DNA of 64,000 bases from contig JACKLV010000007.1 of the NCBI GenBank assembly GCA_024235755.1, positions 62,001 through 126,000 on the forward strand. The letters are read 5' to 3'. The position numbers and the translations under genes are program-made. Shown piece by piece: positions 36,544-45,523 of the stretch; the stretch's first letter is position 1; each line of letters starts with the position of its first letter. The stretch comes from Burkholderiales bacterium (lineage in GTDB: Bacteria > Pseudomonadota > Gammaproteobacteria > Burkholderiales > Nitrosomonadaceae). The notes under the pieces were generated by a model. It did no database searches and was not told the DNA's origin. It saw only the letters and a list, made by a program, of their open reading frames with translations.

Positions 36544-37872
36544 ATGGTGCGGACAACATTTCATCGAGACAATGAAGTACAGGTATTTCAAGGGCGCCCG
36601 GTATATATCATTGACGGCGCGCGTACGCCATTTATCAAGGCGCGTGGCAAACCCGGCCCGTTTACACCAGTGGATCTTGCAGTGCAATGCGGCCGTCCGC
36701 TACTGCTGCGTCAGCCCTTTCATCCCAATGATTTCGATCAGGTTATTCTGGGTTGCGTCAACGTAATTTCTGAAGAAATGAATCCGGCTCGCATCGCCGC
36801 ATTGCGTCTAGGCATGGGCGACAGCATGCCAGCGTTCACCGTGCAAATCAATTGCGGTTCAGGAATGCAATCCATCGATACTGCGTACAGATACATCCGC
36901 TCTGGTGATGCCGACCTGATACTGGCCGGCGGTGCGGAAGCGTTAAGCTATGCGCCGCTGCTTTTCAGGCATCAAGCCGTCGAATGGTTCGCTTCACTAA
37001 ACAGCGCCAATTCCTTTGTAAAAAAAATAAAAACGCTGGCCGCGTTCAGGCCAGGATACTTCAAGCCCGTCATCGGTTTGTTGCGCGGTCTGACCGACCC
37101 CGTCGTCGAAATGAATATGGGTCAAACGGCTGAAAAACTGGCATACCTGTTCAATATCACACGGCGGCAGGCGGATGAATACGCTGTAGTCAGTCATTCC
37201 CGGCTACATCGAGCGCAACAGGAAGGATACCTGGATAACGAAGTAGAACCCACATTCAGCAGTTGCGGACAGGTCTTTGAATATGACGATGGCGTGCGTC
37301 CGGATTCCTCGCTTGAGAAACTGGCGAAACTCTCCCCCGCCTTTGAGCCGCCGCACGGAAAAGTTACACCGGGAAACAGTTCGCAAATTACCGATGGCGC
37401 ATCATGGGTTATTCTCGCCTCTGAAGATGCAGTTAACCGATACCAGCTGAAGCCCAAAGCAATGATTAAAGACAGCGAATGGTCGGCGCTCAGTCCTTCC
37501 ATCATGGGATTGGGGCCTGTTTTATCCTCAACGGCCATTATGAAACGCCATCAACTCACCTTGGATAATATTGATTTATGGGAGATTAACGAAGCATTCG
37601 CCGCTCAGGTACTGGCGTGTCTGAAAGCTTGGGACGATGCGAATTTCTGCAAAGACGTACTGGGTCTTGAACAGCCAATGGGAAAAATGGATCAGGCTAT
37701 TCTCAATGTAGACGGCGGCGCAATCGGACTGGGGCACCCTGTCGGCACCAGCGGTAACCGCATCGTTTTACATTTGATCAACGCGATGCACCGCCTGAAC
37801 AAAAAAACCGGTATTGCTACAGAATGCATCGGCGGCGGACAAGGCGGCGCGATGCTAATCGAGAAGGTATAA
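36544..37872 (+). CDS. fadI: Acetyl-CoA acyltransferase (beta-ketothiolase)
   Basis: Cleaves 3-ketoacyl-CoA to acetyl-CoA and a shortened acyl-CoA. The 442-residue protein has the nucleophile in 'VQINCGSGMQSID' (Cys near 100), the 'NEAFAAQV' block, 'GGAIGLGHPVGTSGNRIV' with the catalytic His and the final 'CIGGGQGGAMLIE' with the second Cys. Length and pairing with a FadJ-like partner suit FadI; FadA is possible. The start shares a short two-base gap with fadE. Confidence 0.9.
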   Translation: MVRTTFHRDNEVQVFQGRPVYIIDGARTPFIKARGKPGPFTPVDLAVQCGRPLLLRQPFHPNDFDQVILGCVNVISEEMNPARIAALRLGMGDSMPAFTVQINCGSGMQSIDTAYRYIRSGDADLILAGGAEALSYAPLLFRHQAVEWFASLNSANSFVKKIKTLAAFRPGYFKPVIGLLRGLTDPVVEMNMGQTAEKLAYLFNITRRQADEYAVVSHSRLHRAQQEGYLDNEVEPTFSSCGQVFEYDDGVRPDSSLEKLAKLSPAFEPPHGKVTPGNSSQITDGASWVILASEDAVNRYQLKPKAMIKDSEWSALSPSIMGLGPVLSSTAIMKRHQLTLDNIDLWEINEAFAAQVLACLKAWDDANFCKDVLGLEQPMGKMDQAILNVDGGAIGLGHPVGTSGNRIVLHLINAMHRLNKKTGIATECIGGGQGGAMLIEKV

Positions 37873-37875
37873 ATC

Positions 37876-39969
37876 ATGAAAATTGATGTACTTGCACATG
37901 TTGAGAATCTGAGTCAACTCACTCCATCGTATGCGTCAGAAAAATCAAACTGGCGTTCCCGGTTTGATGAGGACGACGTGTTATGGCTGCAACTGGACAA
38001 ACAGGACAGCAGCGCCAATACGCTGTCCGAAGCGGTGCTTCAGGAACTTAATGAAATACTTGATGATATCGAAAAGAAGCCCCCCAAAGCGCTGGTAATC
38101 GGCTCCGCCAAACCCAAGGGGTTCTGTGCAGGCGCTGATATTAAATCGTTCAAAAGCCACGATGAATCCGAAATGACGGATATGCTGCGTCGCGGCCACG
38201 CCGTTTTAGACCGCCTGGCGACGCTGGACATGCCAACCGTTGCTGTAATTCATGGGCACTGCCTTGGCGGCGGCCTGGAACTTGCGCTGGCTTGTCGGCA
38301 GCGGATTGGCGTCAAAAACGGATTGGAAATAGGCTTTCCGGAAATCCGTCTCGGTGTGCACCCTGGACTGGGCGGCACGTACCGTTTAACGCGTTTGATC
38401 AACCCGATCTCAGCCATGACCATGATGCTGACCGGCAAATCGCAATATGACAAACAAGCCAAAAAACAAGGGCTAGTTGATGATCTGGTCGAACGCCGCC
38501 ATGTTGAAAATGCTGTTCGCAAAGCCATAGAAAAAAGCGCCAAGAAACGCAGGCGCAAATTTAGCAACTATATGCTGAATATGCTGGCAGTACGCAAATT
38601 TGCTGCAAAAAAAATGCGTACTGAGAGTGAAAAAAAAGCGCCGTCCGCTCATTACCCGGCGCCTTACGCACTGATCGGTCTTTGGGAAAAATTCGGCGCC
38701 AATGCGCATAAAATGCAGGCGGCCGAGATCCAGTCATTTGCCCGCCTAATAACGAGCGAAACCGCGCGAAATCTTGTACGCGTTTTCTTTCTGCATCAAT
38801 CGTTAAAAAACCAGACAAACCATCATACTGGCATTGAGCATGTCCACGTCATCGGCGCAGGTTCAATGGGCGGTGAAATCGCAGGCTGGTGCGCCATGCA
38901 AGGCCTGAAAGTAACGTTATCCGATCAACAGGCAGAACCTGTCGCACAGGCCGTCAAAAATACCGAACAATTATGCCGGAACAAGCACAAAACCAGCGCT
39001 GAGACACGTGATGCGCTCGACCGCTTGATTCCGGACATGCGCAATGCCGGCTTGAAAAATGCCGATTTAATTATCGAAGCCGTTCCGGAAAACATTGAAA
39101 TCAAGAAAGCGCTGTATCAAACCATTGAGCCAAGCATGAAAGCCGACGCCATTCTGGTGACCAACACTTCAAGTATTCTGATTGAAAAGCTCACTGACGG
39201 TTTGAGCAATCCTGCGCGCTTTATGGGTCTGCATTTTTTCAATCCGGTATCCAAAATGCTCATGATCGAAGCAATTGGCCATGAAAGTACCCATACAGAT
39301 GTCGTTGAGCGAATACTTGCGTTTACCCGCGACATTGGGAAAATCCCGGTGCAGGTAACGAGTTATCCCGGCTTTCTGGTTAACCGCGCGCTGACACCGT
39401 ATCTGCTGGAAGCGATTGTCATGCTTGAAGAAGGCATCGATAAAACAGACATTGATGCTGCCGCAAAAAATTTCGGCATGCCGATGGGGCCGGTCGAGCT
39501 GGTCGATCAGATCGGCCTGGATATTTGTATTCATGTCGCAGACATGCTGGCGGATGCACTGAACAAGCCCATGGCCAGGATTCCCGACAGTGTTCGTAAA
39601 AAAGTCGATAATGGAGAACTCGGAAAAAAATCCGGCAAAGGATTTTATCAATGGAAAAATGGAAAAGCCCAACGTGACAGCAATATCAATGGAAAGCAAT
39701 CCGGCAAAGAAGGTAGCGATCACTTAATTGACCGGCTTATTCTGCCCATGCTCGACGCCTGTGTGGAATGTCACCGCGAAGGAGTTGTCAAGGATCTTGA
39801 TCACCTCGATGGCGCGATGATTTTTGCAACCGGGTTTGCGCCATTCCGGGGCGGCCCACTCCATTACGCCCGGACACGCGGTGTGAACGAAATTGTCACA
39901 ACCCTCGAAAAACTGTGCGAACAACAGGGTGAGCGGTTCAAGCCGGATCAGGGCTGGCAGTCGTTATAA
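37876..39969 (+). CDS. fadJ: Bifunctional enoyl-CoA hydratase/3-hydroxyacyl-CoA dehydrogenase (FadB/FadJ-like)
   Basis: Carries out hydration and NAD-dependent oxidation in beta-oxidation. Residues about 30-220 are a crotonase domain: 'FCAGADIKSFK' and 'HGHCLGGGLELALACR' form the oxyanion hole, and 'FPEIRLGVHPGLGGTYRL' carries the catalytic glutamate region. The dehydrogenase part starts at about 320 with the Rossmann 'HVIGAGSMGGEIAGWCA', followed by 'LHFFNPVSKMLMIE' with the catalytic His and the C-terminal helical domains. The 697-residue length matches FadB/FadJ (about 710-730). The symbol is chosen for the pairing with a FadI-length thiolase. Confidence 0.9.
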   Translation: MKIDVLAHVENLSQLTPSYASEKSNWRSRFDEDDVLWLQLDKQDSSANTLSEAVLQELNEILDDIEKKPPKALVIGSAKPKGFCAGADIKSFKSHDESEMTDMLRRGHAVLDRLATLDMPTVAVIHGHCLGGGLELALACRQRIGVKNGLEIGFPEIRLGVHPGLGGTYRLTRLINPISAMTMMLTGKSQYDKQAKKQGLVDDLVERRHVENAVRKAIEKSAKKRRRKFSNYMLNMLAVRKFAAKKMRTESEKKAPSAHYPAPYALIGLWEKFGANAHKMQAAEIQSFARLITSETARNLVRVFFLHQSLKNQTNHHTGIEHVHVIGAGSMGGEIAGWCAMQGLKVTLSDQQAEPVAQAVKNTEQLCRNKHKTSAETRDALDRLIPDMRNAGLKNADLIIEAVPENIEIKKALYQTIEPSMKADAILVTNTSSILIEKLTDGLSNPARFMGLHFFNPVSKMLMIEAIGHESTHTDVVERILAFTRDIGKIPVQVTSYPGFLVNRALTPYLLEAIVMLEEGIDKTDIDAAAKNFGMPMGPVELVDQIGLDICIHVADMLADALNKPMARIPDSVRKKVDNGELGKKSGKGFYQWKNGKAQRDSNINGKQSGKEGSDHLIDRLILPMLDACVECHREGVVKDLDHLDGAMIFATGFAPFRGGPLHYARTRGVNEIVTTLEKLCEQQGERFKPDQGWQSL

Positions 39970-39977
39970 ACTGTCCC

Positions 39978-41843
39978 GTGACTATAAAACCGGTTATTCA
40001 TACATGCTCTGACGCGCTGGCGAGCGCCATTATCGAACAGACAGGCAAGCGAATCCAGCTTGCCTTGCCGCTGGGTCTTGGAAAGGCCAACCATATTGCC
40101 AATGCATTGGTCGAACGCGCCCTAACAGACGACACAATCCATTTACAGATATTTACCGCATTGACGCTGGAACGACCCGAACTAAACAGCGAACTCAAGC
40201 GTCGTTTTTTTGAACCCGCACTCAACCGGCTTTTTGGCGACTATCCAGATTTGACCTATGCAAAGCTGTTGCGAGCGGGAAGACTACCTCAGAATATCGT
40301 AGTCAATGAATTTTTCTTTCAGGCCGGACAGTGGCTGAAAATTCCCAAAGCGCAGCAGAATTATATTCCAGTCAATTATTCACATGCGTTAGCCTGTCTT
40401 TTGGATAACGGCGTGAATGTTCTAGCTCAGTTGGTAACACACGACGGCGGGGAATATAACTTGAGCTGCAATCCGGATATCACCGCAGATTTATTAAAAG
40501 CCCGGCGTGAAGGCCACGCCCGCTTTATTTTCGCGGCACAGATCAATCGCCAGCTTCCGTTTATGTTCGGCGATTCACAAATTCAGGCACAGGAAGTGGA
40601 TCTGTTGCTTGACAACCCCAACGCCGATCACGAATTGTACAGCGCACCCAAAAGGCCCGTCAGTCTGGCGGATCAGGCCATCGGACTTCATGCGGCCCGG
40701 CTGGTGCGAGATGGCGGCACACTCCAGATCGGTATCGGCTCAATTGGCGACGCCGTCTCGCATGCACTGATTTTACGTCACAAACATAACGCCATATTCA
40801 GAAAACTGGTTGATGAACTGACCAGCCGGAATGCTGCTGCTTGCAACGATTTTCATGACGACGAGCCATTCCAGGAGGGCATTTACGGTATGAGCGAAAT
40901 GTTCGTCGATGGTTTTTTAAGGCTGGCAGAAAACGGCATACTCAAACGCGAAGTCGACGGTGCAGTACTGCATGGCGCTTTTTTTGTCGAATGCAGGGAT
41001 TTCTATCAACGTTTACGCGAAATGCCAGCAAAGGAAAGAGCGCACTTTCAAATGAAAGCCGTCAGTTTTACCAACGAAATTTTTGGCGATGAATTGAACA
41101 AACGACGTGCACGCGTTAAAGCCAGCTTTATTAACAACGCTATGCTCGCGACTTTACGCGGTTCCATCATTTCGGATGCATTAGAGAATGGCGCTGTCGT
41201 CAGTGGCGTCGGCGGTCAGTATAATTTTGTTGCTCAGGCTTTAGCGCTCGACGATGCATTTTCTATTATTACCCTAAATGCCACACGCCAGTCCAAAGAT
41301 GAAACAGTATCAAATATCACCTGGTCATACGGTCATGAAACAATACCGTGGCATCTGCGTGATAAAGTGATCACGGAATATGGTGTGGCAAACCTGCGTG
41401 GCAAATCCGATGCGCAAGCCATAGCAGCAATGCTCGCCATCGCGGATTCACGGTTTCAAAACGATCTGTTAGAAAAAGCGAAAGCGGCCGGCAAAATAGA
41501 CCCGGACTGGTTCATACCCGAAGCTTACCGTCACAATACGCCGGACCATATCAAAAAAAAATTACAGTCGGCAAGAAAAGCCGGCACACTACCGGTCTTT
41601 CCGTTCGGTACCGACTTCACCGAAACCGAGCAACGACTGCTGCCGGCCATGGCACTGTTAAAGCAAAAATCGCATTCCAAGCGCGCATTATTTCATCTTT
41701 TTATCAATGGGCTAATACCAGTTGATTTGACAGCAGCTGAAACTGCGTGCCTGGCACGCATGCAATTGAATAAACCAGCAAGCTTAAAGGAGTATGGTTA
41801 TCAAAAAATACTCACTGCAGCACTTTTAAAATCCAGAGAATAA
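39978..41843 (+). CDS. Acetyl-CoA hydrolase/transferase family protein
   Basis: A 621-residue protein starting with GTG eight bases after the FadJ-like stop. It has the two-domain class I CoA-transferase layout: N-terminal 'QLALPLGLGKANHIANAL', then 'RDGGTLQIGIGSIGDAVSHAL' and the C-terminal 'GAVVSGVGGQYNFVAQA' with 'EYGVANLRGKSDAQ' typical of acetyl-CoA hydrolase C-terminal domains. It may release acetate from acetyl-CoA or transfer CoA to another acid; the substrate is not set by the sequence. Its place in the operon suggests that it handles the acetyl-CoA made by beta-oxidation. Confidence 0.82.
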   Translation: MTIKPVIHTCSDALASAIIEQTGKRIQLALPLGLGKANHIANALVERALTDDTIHLQIFTALTLERPELNSELKRRFFEPALNRLFGDYPDLTYAKLLRAGRLPQNIVVNEFFFQAGQWLKIPKAQQNYIPVNYSHALACLLDNGVNVLAQLVTHDGGEYNLSCNPDITADLLKARREGHARFIFAAQINRQLPFMFGDSQIQAQEVDLLLDNPNADHELYSAPKRPVSLADQAIGLHAARLVRDGGTLQIGIGSIGDAVSHALILRHKHNAIFRKLVDELTSRNAAACNDFHDDEPFQEGIYGMSEMFVDGFLRLAENGILKREVDGAVLHGAFFVECRDFYQRLREMPAKERAHFQMKAVSFTNEIFGDELNKRRARVKASFINNAMLATLRGSIISDALENGAVVSGVGGQYNFVAQALALDDAFSIITLNATRQSKDETVSNITWSYGHETIPWHLRDKVITEYGVANLRGKSDAQAIAAMLAIADSRFQNDLLEKAKAAGKIDPDWFIPEAYRHNTPDHIKKKLQSARKAGTLPVFPFGTDFTETEQRLLPAMALLKQKSHSKRALFHLFINGLIPVDLTAAETACLARMQLNKPASLKEYGYQKILTAALLKSRE

Positions 41844-41919
41844 TAATTGAAACAACAGGTTGCGGAAGTTTTATTTTTCAACATACGTTTTTACCAACCT
41901 GACACGAGCATAAGCTATT

Positions 41920-42747
41920 ATGGAACAACGCATTATTCAGTTATATCCGCAACCAGGTGGCAAACAACCACTTAAAGGGTCGTATCTTGCACACAATTTA
42001 CGCCAGTTTGCCGCTCAGGACCAGATATATGTTTATACGAACTTTATCGCAAGCTTAGATAATCGGATTGCTATTAGCCGAGATGGCAAGAATGGTATGG
42101 AAATACCACAGTCGATCACTAATGACCATGACTGGTGGTTATTTCAGGAATTGGCCAGTCAGGCAGACATTATTATCAGCAGCGGCCGATATCTGCGTGA
42201 ATGGGCGCAGGGTAACGCACAAGAAATTCTGCAGGTCGACAATCCCGAGTTTGCTGAACTGCGCGACTGGCGTTTGTCTCAAGGACTTCCACCGCAGGCT
42301 GACATCGCTATTATCAGTAACAACCTGCAATTCCCGGTTCCAAATGTTCTAACAGCCACTGGCAGAAAGGCTTTCGTATTTACCACGACTGATGCAAAAC
42401 CAAGCCGAATTAGGGAGATAGAAAAAAAAGGCATCCCAGTGATCGTAGCTGGTGACCAAAACGGCGTCAGTGGAACCACAATGATTAATTACTTGACCGA
42501 GCGAAACTATCGTATTGTTTTTTCATCTGCCGGACCAAAAATTTTACATCTATTGATTGCAAGCAAAATACTGAATAGACTCTATTTCACACACACAAGC
42601 AGAATTCTCGGCGGTGAACACTACGCCGGCATCGTTGAAGGTCCGTTACTCGAAACCGCCGCAGATTTTAGTCTTTATACTCTTTACCTGGATCCGACAG
42701 GACCGGGAGGACAAAACCAGTTGTTTTACGCATTTGATCGTCAGTGA
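41920..42747 (+). CDS. RibD C-terminal/dihydrofolate reductase-like protein
   Basis: A 275-residue protein with the RibD-C fold: 'VYTNFIASLDNRIAIS' at the N-terminal strand, 'ADIIISSGRYLREW', 'PVIVAGDQNGVSGTTMINYL' and 'RIVFSSAGPKILHLLIASKILN', then 'LYFTHTSRILGGEHYAG'. RibD-C domains reduce pyrimidine intermediates with NADPH; stand-alone copies often have other or unknown substrates. No deaminase domain is present. It follows the acetyl-CoA hydrolase gene by 76 bases and is convergent with a VOC gene. Confidence 0.78.
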   Translation: MEQRIIQLYPQPGGKQPLKGSYLAHNLRQFAAQDQIYVYTNFIASLDNRIAISRDGKNGMEIPQSITNDHDWWLFQELASQADIIISSGRYLREWAQGNAQEILQVDNPEFAELRDWRLSQGLPPQADIAIISNNLQFPVPNVLTATGRKAFVFTTTDAKPSRIREIEKKGIPVIVAGDQNGVSGTTMINYLTERNYRIVFSSAGPKILHLLIASKILNRLYFTHTSRILGGEHYAGIVEGPLLETAADFSLYTLYLDPTGPGGQNQLFYAFDRQ

Positions 42748-42794
42748 TTGAACAAACTACTCGCTCCAGTCCGCATTTAAAACTACGCTGGACA

Positions 42795-43196
42795 CTATTC
42801 GCCTTTCTCCGAAGAATTTTTATTTTTAGTATCATAAGGAGTTGGCTGCTTGGTAACATCCGTTTGACGGATTACCTGCACTCGATAACCAAAAGGATCC
42901 CTGAAATCGCACTCGAAGTCAGGGTAGAACGTGAGATTCCATTTTTCAGCACGTTCACGTACCGCCTCAAGATTGTCTACCACTACACCCCAGTGACCAA
43001 CCTTAGGCGTATCTGGATTGATGGATGGGTCCTCGAATAACGCCAAGAAATCAAACCGACCGTTCAAGTCCAGCATCGCTGCCTTATCGGTTCGTTTCAT
43101 GACGTTTACACCCAGTATGTCCTTGTAAAATGCAATGGCTTTATCCAGATCATCAACATCCAACGCAACATGATTAATTCCATAGACTTGTACCAT
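42795..43196 (-). CDS. VOC family protein (glyoxalase/dioxygenase fold)
   Basis: A 133-residue protein with the VOC pattern: 'GINHVALDVDDLDKAIAFYKDILG' at the start supplies a first-strand His, 'HWGVVVDNLEAVRERAEKW' opens the second module, and 'FECDFRDPFGYRVQVI' closes it. This is a metal-dependent fold used by glyoxalases, dioxygenases and resistance proteins; the reaction cannot be assigned. The last 20 residues are polar and Lys/Asn-rich. Confidence 0.83.
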   Translation of the reverse strand: MVQVYGINHVALDVDDLDKAIAFYKDILGVNVMKRTDKAAMLDLNGRFDFLALFEDPSINPDTPKVGHWGVVVDNLEAVRERAEKWNLTFYPDFECDFRDPFGYRVQVIRQTDVTKQPTPYDTKNKNSSEKGE

Positions 43197-43323
43197 AGTA
43201 CTTCACGCTCCAAGAAGTTATCAATCTTTAAAAGAAATAGACCGTACTATCTAATTAGAATAACGCATTCACGGCCAGTTGCTCAATTAGTTCGTTTGTG
43301 ATGCATGAGCTTTTTATTATCCT

Positions 43324-43442
43324 AAGACCTTTGCAAAACCCCAAAACTTAAAAATTAATCCTTTTTAATCAATGCAAAAAAGCTTCTGACAAGACCTTTT
43401 GCAAAAGTCTCATCCTGTATTACAACAAATCTTTTGCAAAAA
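43324..43442. repeat. Three TTTGCAAAA-core repeats, possible IS-end remnant
   Basis: AAGACCTTTGCAAAACCCC (43324-43342), AAGACCTTTTGCAAAAGTCTC (from 43391) and CTTTTGCAAAAA (from 43431) share a core; the middle copy contains the perfect palindrome CTTTTGCAAAAG at 43396-43407. The 'GACCTTTGCAAAA' type resembles terminal repeats of some IS5-like elements, but no transposase gene lies nearby. Confidence 0.4.
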
Positions 43443-43664
43443 ATTTTTTAAATGCGGGACTGTCCGCCAATATCTAAAACAACACAACCGGGCAGCAATT
43501 AAAAACTTGTCTGATATAGTTGAATCATGCACACTGATTCATAATTTATAAAGCGAAATCAAATTTAATCATGAGTTCTGGATTTAAAATCAACACAGCC
43601 GAAACATAATCCAGTCAGCGCAGTCTAATTTTAATGATGCAGTAAAAAATCCCAAGTTATACTT

Positions 43665-43676
43665 ATACGATCGTAT
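43665..43676. promoter_or_regulatory. Palindrome abutting bolA start codon
   Basis: ATACGATCGTAT is a perfect 12-base palindrome ending two bases before the bolA ATG. A TATACT box-like sequence begins at about 43659. Such a site could be a repressor operator, or mark a nearly leaderless transcript. Confidence 0.4.
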
Positions 43677-43678
43677 TT

Positions 43679-43999
43679 ATGAATATAAAAACATCAATTG
43701 AAAACAAGCTTCAGTCGCTGCAACCGCAGTTTCTGGAAGTGATCAACGAGAGTTACAAGCATGCTGTACCAGCAGGTTCGGAATCCCACTTCAAGGTAAT
43801 TATCGTTTCCGATCAATTTAACGGAAAAAGGCTTGTTGCCCGGCACCAGCAGGTCAACAAAATTCTGGCCGATGAGCTTGCCCACTCCATCCATGCCCTT
43901 GCGCTGCACACGATGACTCAGGAAGAATGGGCAGGAAACGGTGAACAATCCAATGAATCTCCACCGTGTCTCGGTGGTTCAAAAACAGAACAAACTTGA
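43679..43999 (+). CDS. bolA: BolA family protein
   Basis: A 106-residue protein with the BolA fold: N-terminal helix 'IENKLQSLQPQFLEVINESYKH', the strand 'HFKVIIVSDQF' followed by 'NGKRLVARHQQVNKIL', and 'HSIHALALHTMTQEEW', all in family order. BolA proteins bind monothiol glutaredoxins and [2Fe-2S] clusters and influence stress and morphology. There is no Shine-Dalgarno sequence; the ATG follows a palindrome. A ferritin-like gene follows on the same strand, consistent with an iron link. Confidence 0.9.
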   Translation: MNIKTSIENKLQSLQPQFLEVINESYKHAVPAGSESHFKVIIVSDQFNGKRLVARHQQVNKILADELAHSIHALALHTMTQEEWAGNGEQSNESPPCLGGSKTEQT

Positions 44000-44062
44000 G
44001 AAGAATGGTTGGGCAAACCGCTTGGAAAACAGAACTATGCGCAGAGTAAAAAGGAGAATCCA

Positions 44063-44527
44063 ATGAATGAAACAATTGACAAACAAGCCGTACTGAGTTG
44101 CCTAAATAAAATCCTCGAACTGGAGCTTGCGGGCGTAGTACGCTACACCCACTATGCTTTTATGGTTTATGGATACAATCGCATACCGATTGTATCCTGG
44201 CTACAAGCACAGGCAGACGAATCCTTACTTCATGCACGGGAAGCAGGTGAAATGATCACCCATTTAGGCGACCATCCGCCATTAACGATCGGCCCTCTGT
44301 TGGAAACCCATCAACATGATATCGGCGATTTACTGCGCGAGTCACTGGAACATGAACGATTAGCTTTGGCGAGTTACAAAGAATTATTGTCTCTGGTTGA
44401 GGGTAAATTCGTGATGCTTGAAGAATACGCACGCCGCTTGATTGCGTCAGAAGAAATGCATCAGGGTGAAGTGGACAAAATGCTGCGCAGGCCGGGAGCT
44501 GTTGCTGCCTTCTCTGAAAAGAAATAA
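44063..44527 (+). CDS. Ferritin-like/bacterioferritin family protein
   Basis: The ATG at 44063 has AAGGAG upstream and gives 154 residues; an in-frame frame extension to 44009 adds 18 residues without a ribosome site. Four helices are visible: 'LNKILELELAGVVRYTHYAFM', 'WLQAQADESLLHAREAGEMI', 'LLRESLEHERLALASYKELL' and 'YARRLIASEEMHQGEVDKML', with glutamates and the EEMH motif placed as in diiron ferritins. The usual bacterioferritin ExxH in helix B reads SLLH preceded by Glu, so metal ligation may differ. It likely stores or oxidises iron. bolA lies 63 bases upstream. Confidence 0.83.
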   Translation: MNETIDKQAVLSCLNKILELELAGVVRYTHYAFMVYGYNRIPIVSWLQAQADESLLHAREAGEMITHLGDHPPLTIGPLLETHQHDIGDLLRESLEHERLALASYKELLSLVEGKFVMLEEYARRLIASEEMHQGEVDKMLRRPGAVAAFSEKK

Positions 44528-44573
44528 CATCATCGGTTTACAACGCCTTCAACTCATAACCGTTGCACTCATA

Positions 44574-44598
44574 AATACTTCTCTGACAGAGAAGTATT
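44574..44598 (+). terminator. Near-perfect hairpin after ferritin-like gene
   Basis: AATACTTCTCTG and CAGAGAAGTATT are 12-base perfect arms around one base, giving a strong stem once a loop opens. It lies 47 bases after the stop. The following bases (AAGTTGTCTT) are only moderately T-rich, so an operator or a symmetric terminator are both possible. Confidence 0.45.
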
Positions 44599-44938
44599 AA
44601 GTTGTCTTGTCTATGATTGTCGCAATATTCAAACGTAACATCGAAGTAATCGTTGATATTCCGGGCACGATAGTCATGGTGGTTTTCACTACAAGCATAT
44701 GATGTTGATGGTATGAATGATCTGTTTTTTAGACAGAAGCCTGTGTCTTAGAAAATCGTTTTGATCATCCCATTTTTAGGGCGATATAACCATTGTTAAA
44801 TAAGCAGTCTCAATTTGCCTTGGATATCAGACTGCATGTGGTATCACGTTTCGTTTTGACGCGTGCAAACAACGATTGCGGCCGCACCGTAACGTAGCTG
44901 AATGACCTTGGGATAACCCATATATATATTCCATCGAG
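44599..44938. other. Gene-free region before pncA
   Basis: About 340 bases after the hairpin without a credible gene on either strand. It should hold the pncA-pncB promoter. A TATATATAT run is near 44920-44930, and no clear ribosome site precedes pncA. Confidence 0.4.
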
Positions 44939-45523
44939 ATGAAAACCAGACTTCTATCTGGAGATGCGCTAATTATCGTCGATTTGCAGAACGATTTTCT
45001 ACCCGGCGGCAGTTTGCCAGTTGCCGGAGGAAACAAGATTATTCCAATGCTCAACCGCTATATCACCGATTTTCATGCGCGCAGATTGCCAATAGTTGCA
45101 ACTCGCGACTGGCATCCAATCAATCATTGTTCATTTGAATCCTTTGGCGGTCCCTGGCCGCCACATTGTATCGCAAACACAGAAGGCGCTGCATTTCCGA
45201 CAGCACTTCAGCTACCTGCCTGTACAAAAATAATCTCCAAAGCCACAACTCAGTCAAAAGACGCGTATTCCGCATTTTCTGACACGCCGCTTAATGAATT
45301 GCTTCATTCACTAAATGTGAAGCGTTTATTTTTCGGTGGACTGGCAACGGAATATTGTGTTTTGAATACTGTTAAAGATGCCATTCGATTTCACTATGTT
45401 ACATTTATACTTGAAGATGCAGTATGTGCAATTAATCAACAACCCGATGATGGCCACGATGCGCTGCTGACGATGAAACGACTCGGTGCCATACCAACCA
45501 AAGATGAGGCGATTGAACGATGA
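44939..45523 (+). CDS. pncA: Nicotinamidase
   Basis: Hydrolyses nicotinamide to nicotinate in NAD salvage. The 194-residue protein has 'LIIVDLQNDFLPGGSLPV' with the catalytic Asp, 'TRDWHPINHCSF' with the metal-binding His residues, a Lys in 'IISKATTQSKDAYSAF' and the nucleophile in 'FFGGLATEYCVLNTVKDA'. The stop overlaps the pncB start by four bases, so the two salvage steps are translationally coupled. Confidence 0.95.
   Translation: MKTRLLSGDALIIVDLQNDFLPGGSLPVAGGNKIIPMLNRYITDFHARRLPIVATRDWHPINHCSFESFGGPWPPHCIANTEGAAFPTALQLPACTKIISKATTQSKDAYSAFSDTPLNELLHSLNVKRLFFGGLATEYCVLNTVKDAIRFHYVTFILEDAVCAINQQPDDGHDALLTMKRLGAIPTKDEAIER

Larger units (their letters stand above)
43197..43678. other. AT-rich gene-free region before bolA with repeated TTTGCAAAA
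   Basis: About 480 bases with no credible gene. It holds three copies of TTTGCAAAA (43330, 43398, 43433) and a palindrome abutting the bolA start (both listed separately). Nothing else is recognised. Confidence 0.5.
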
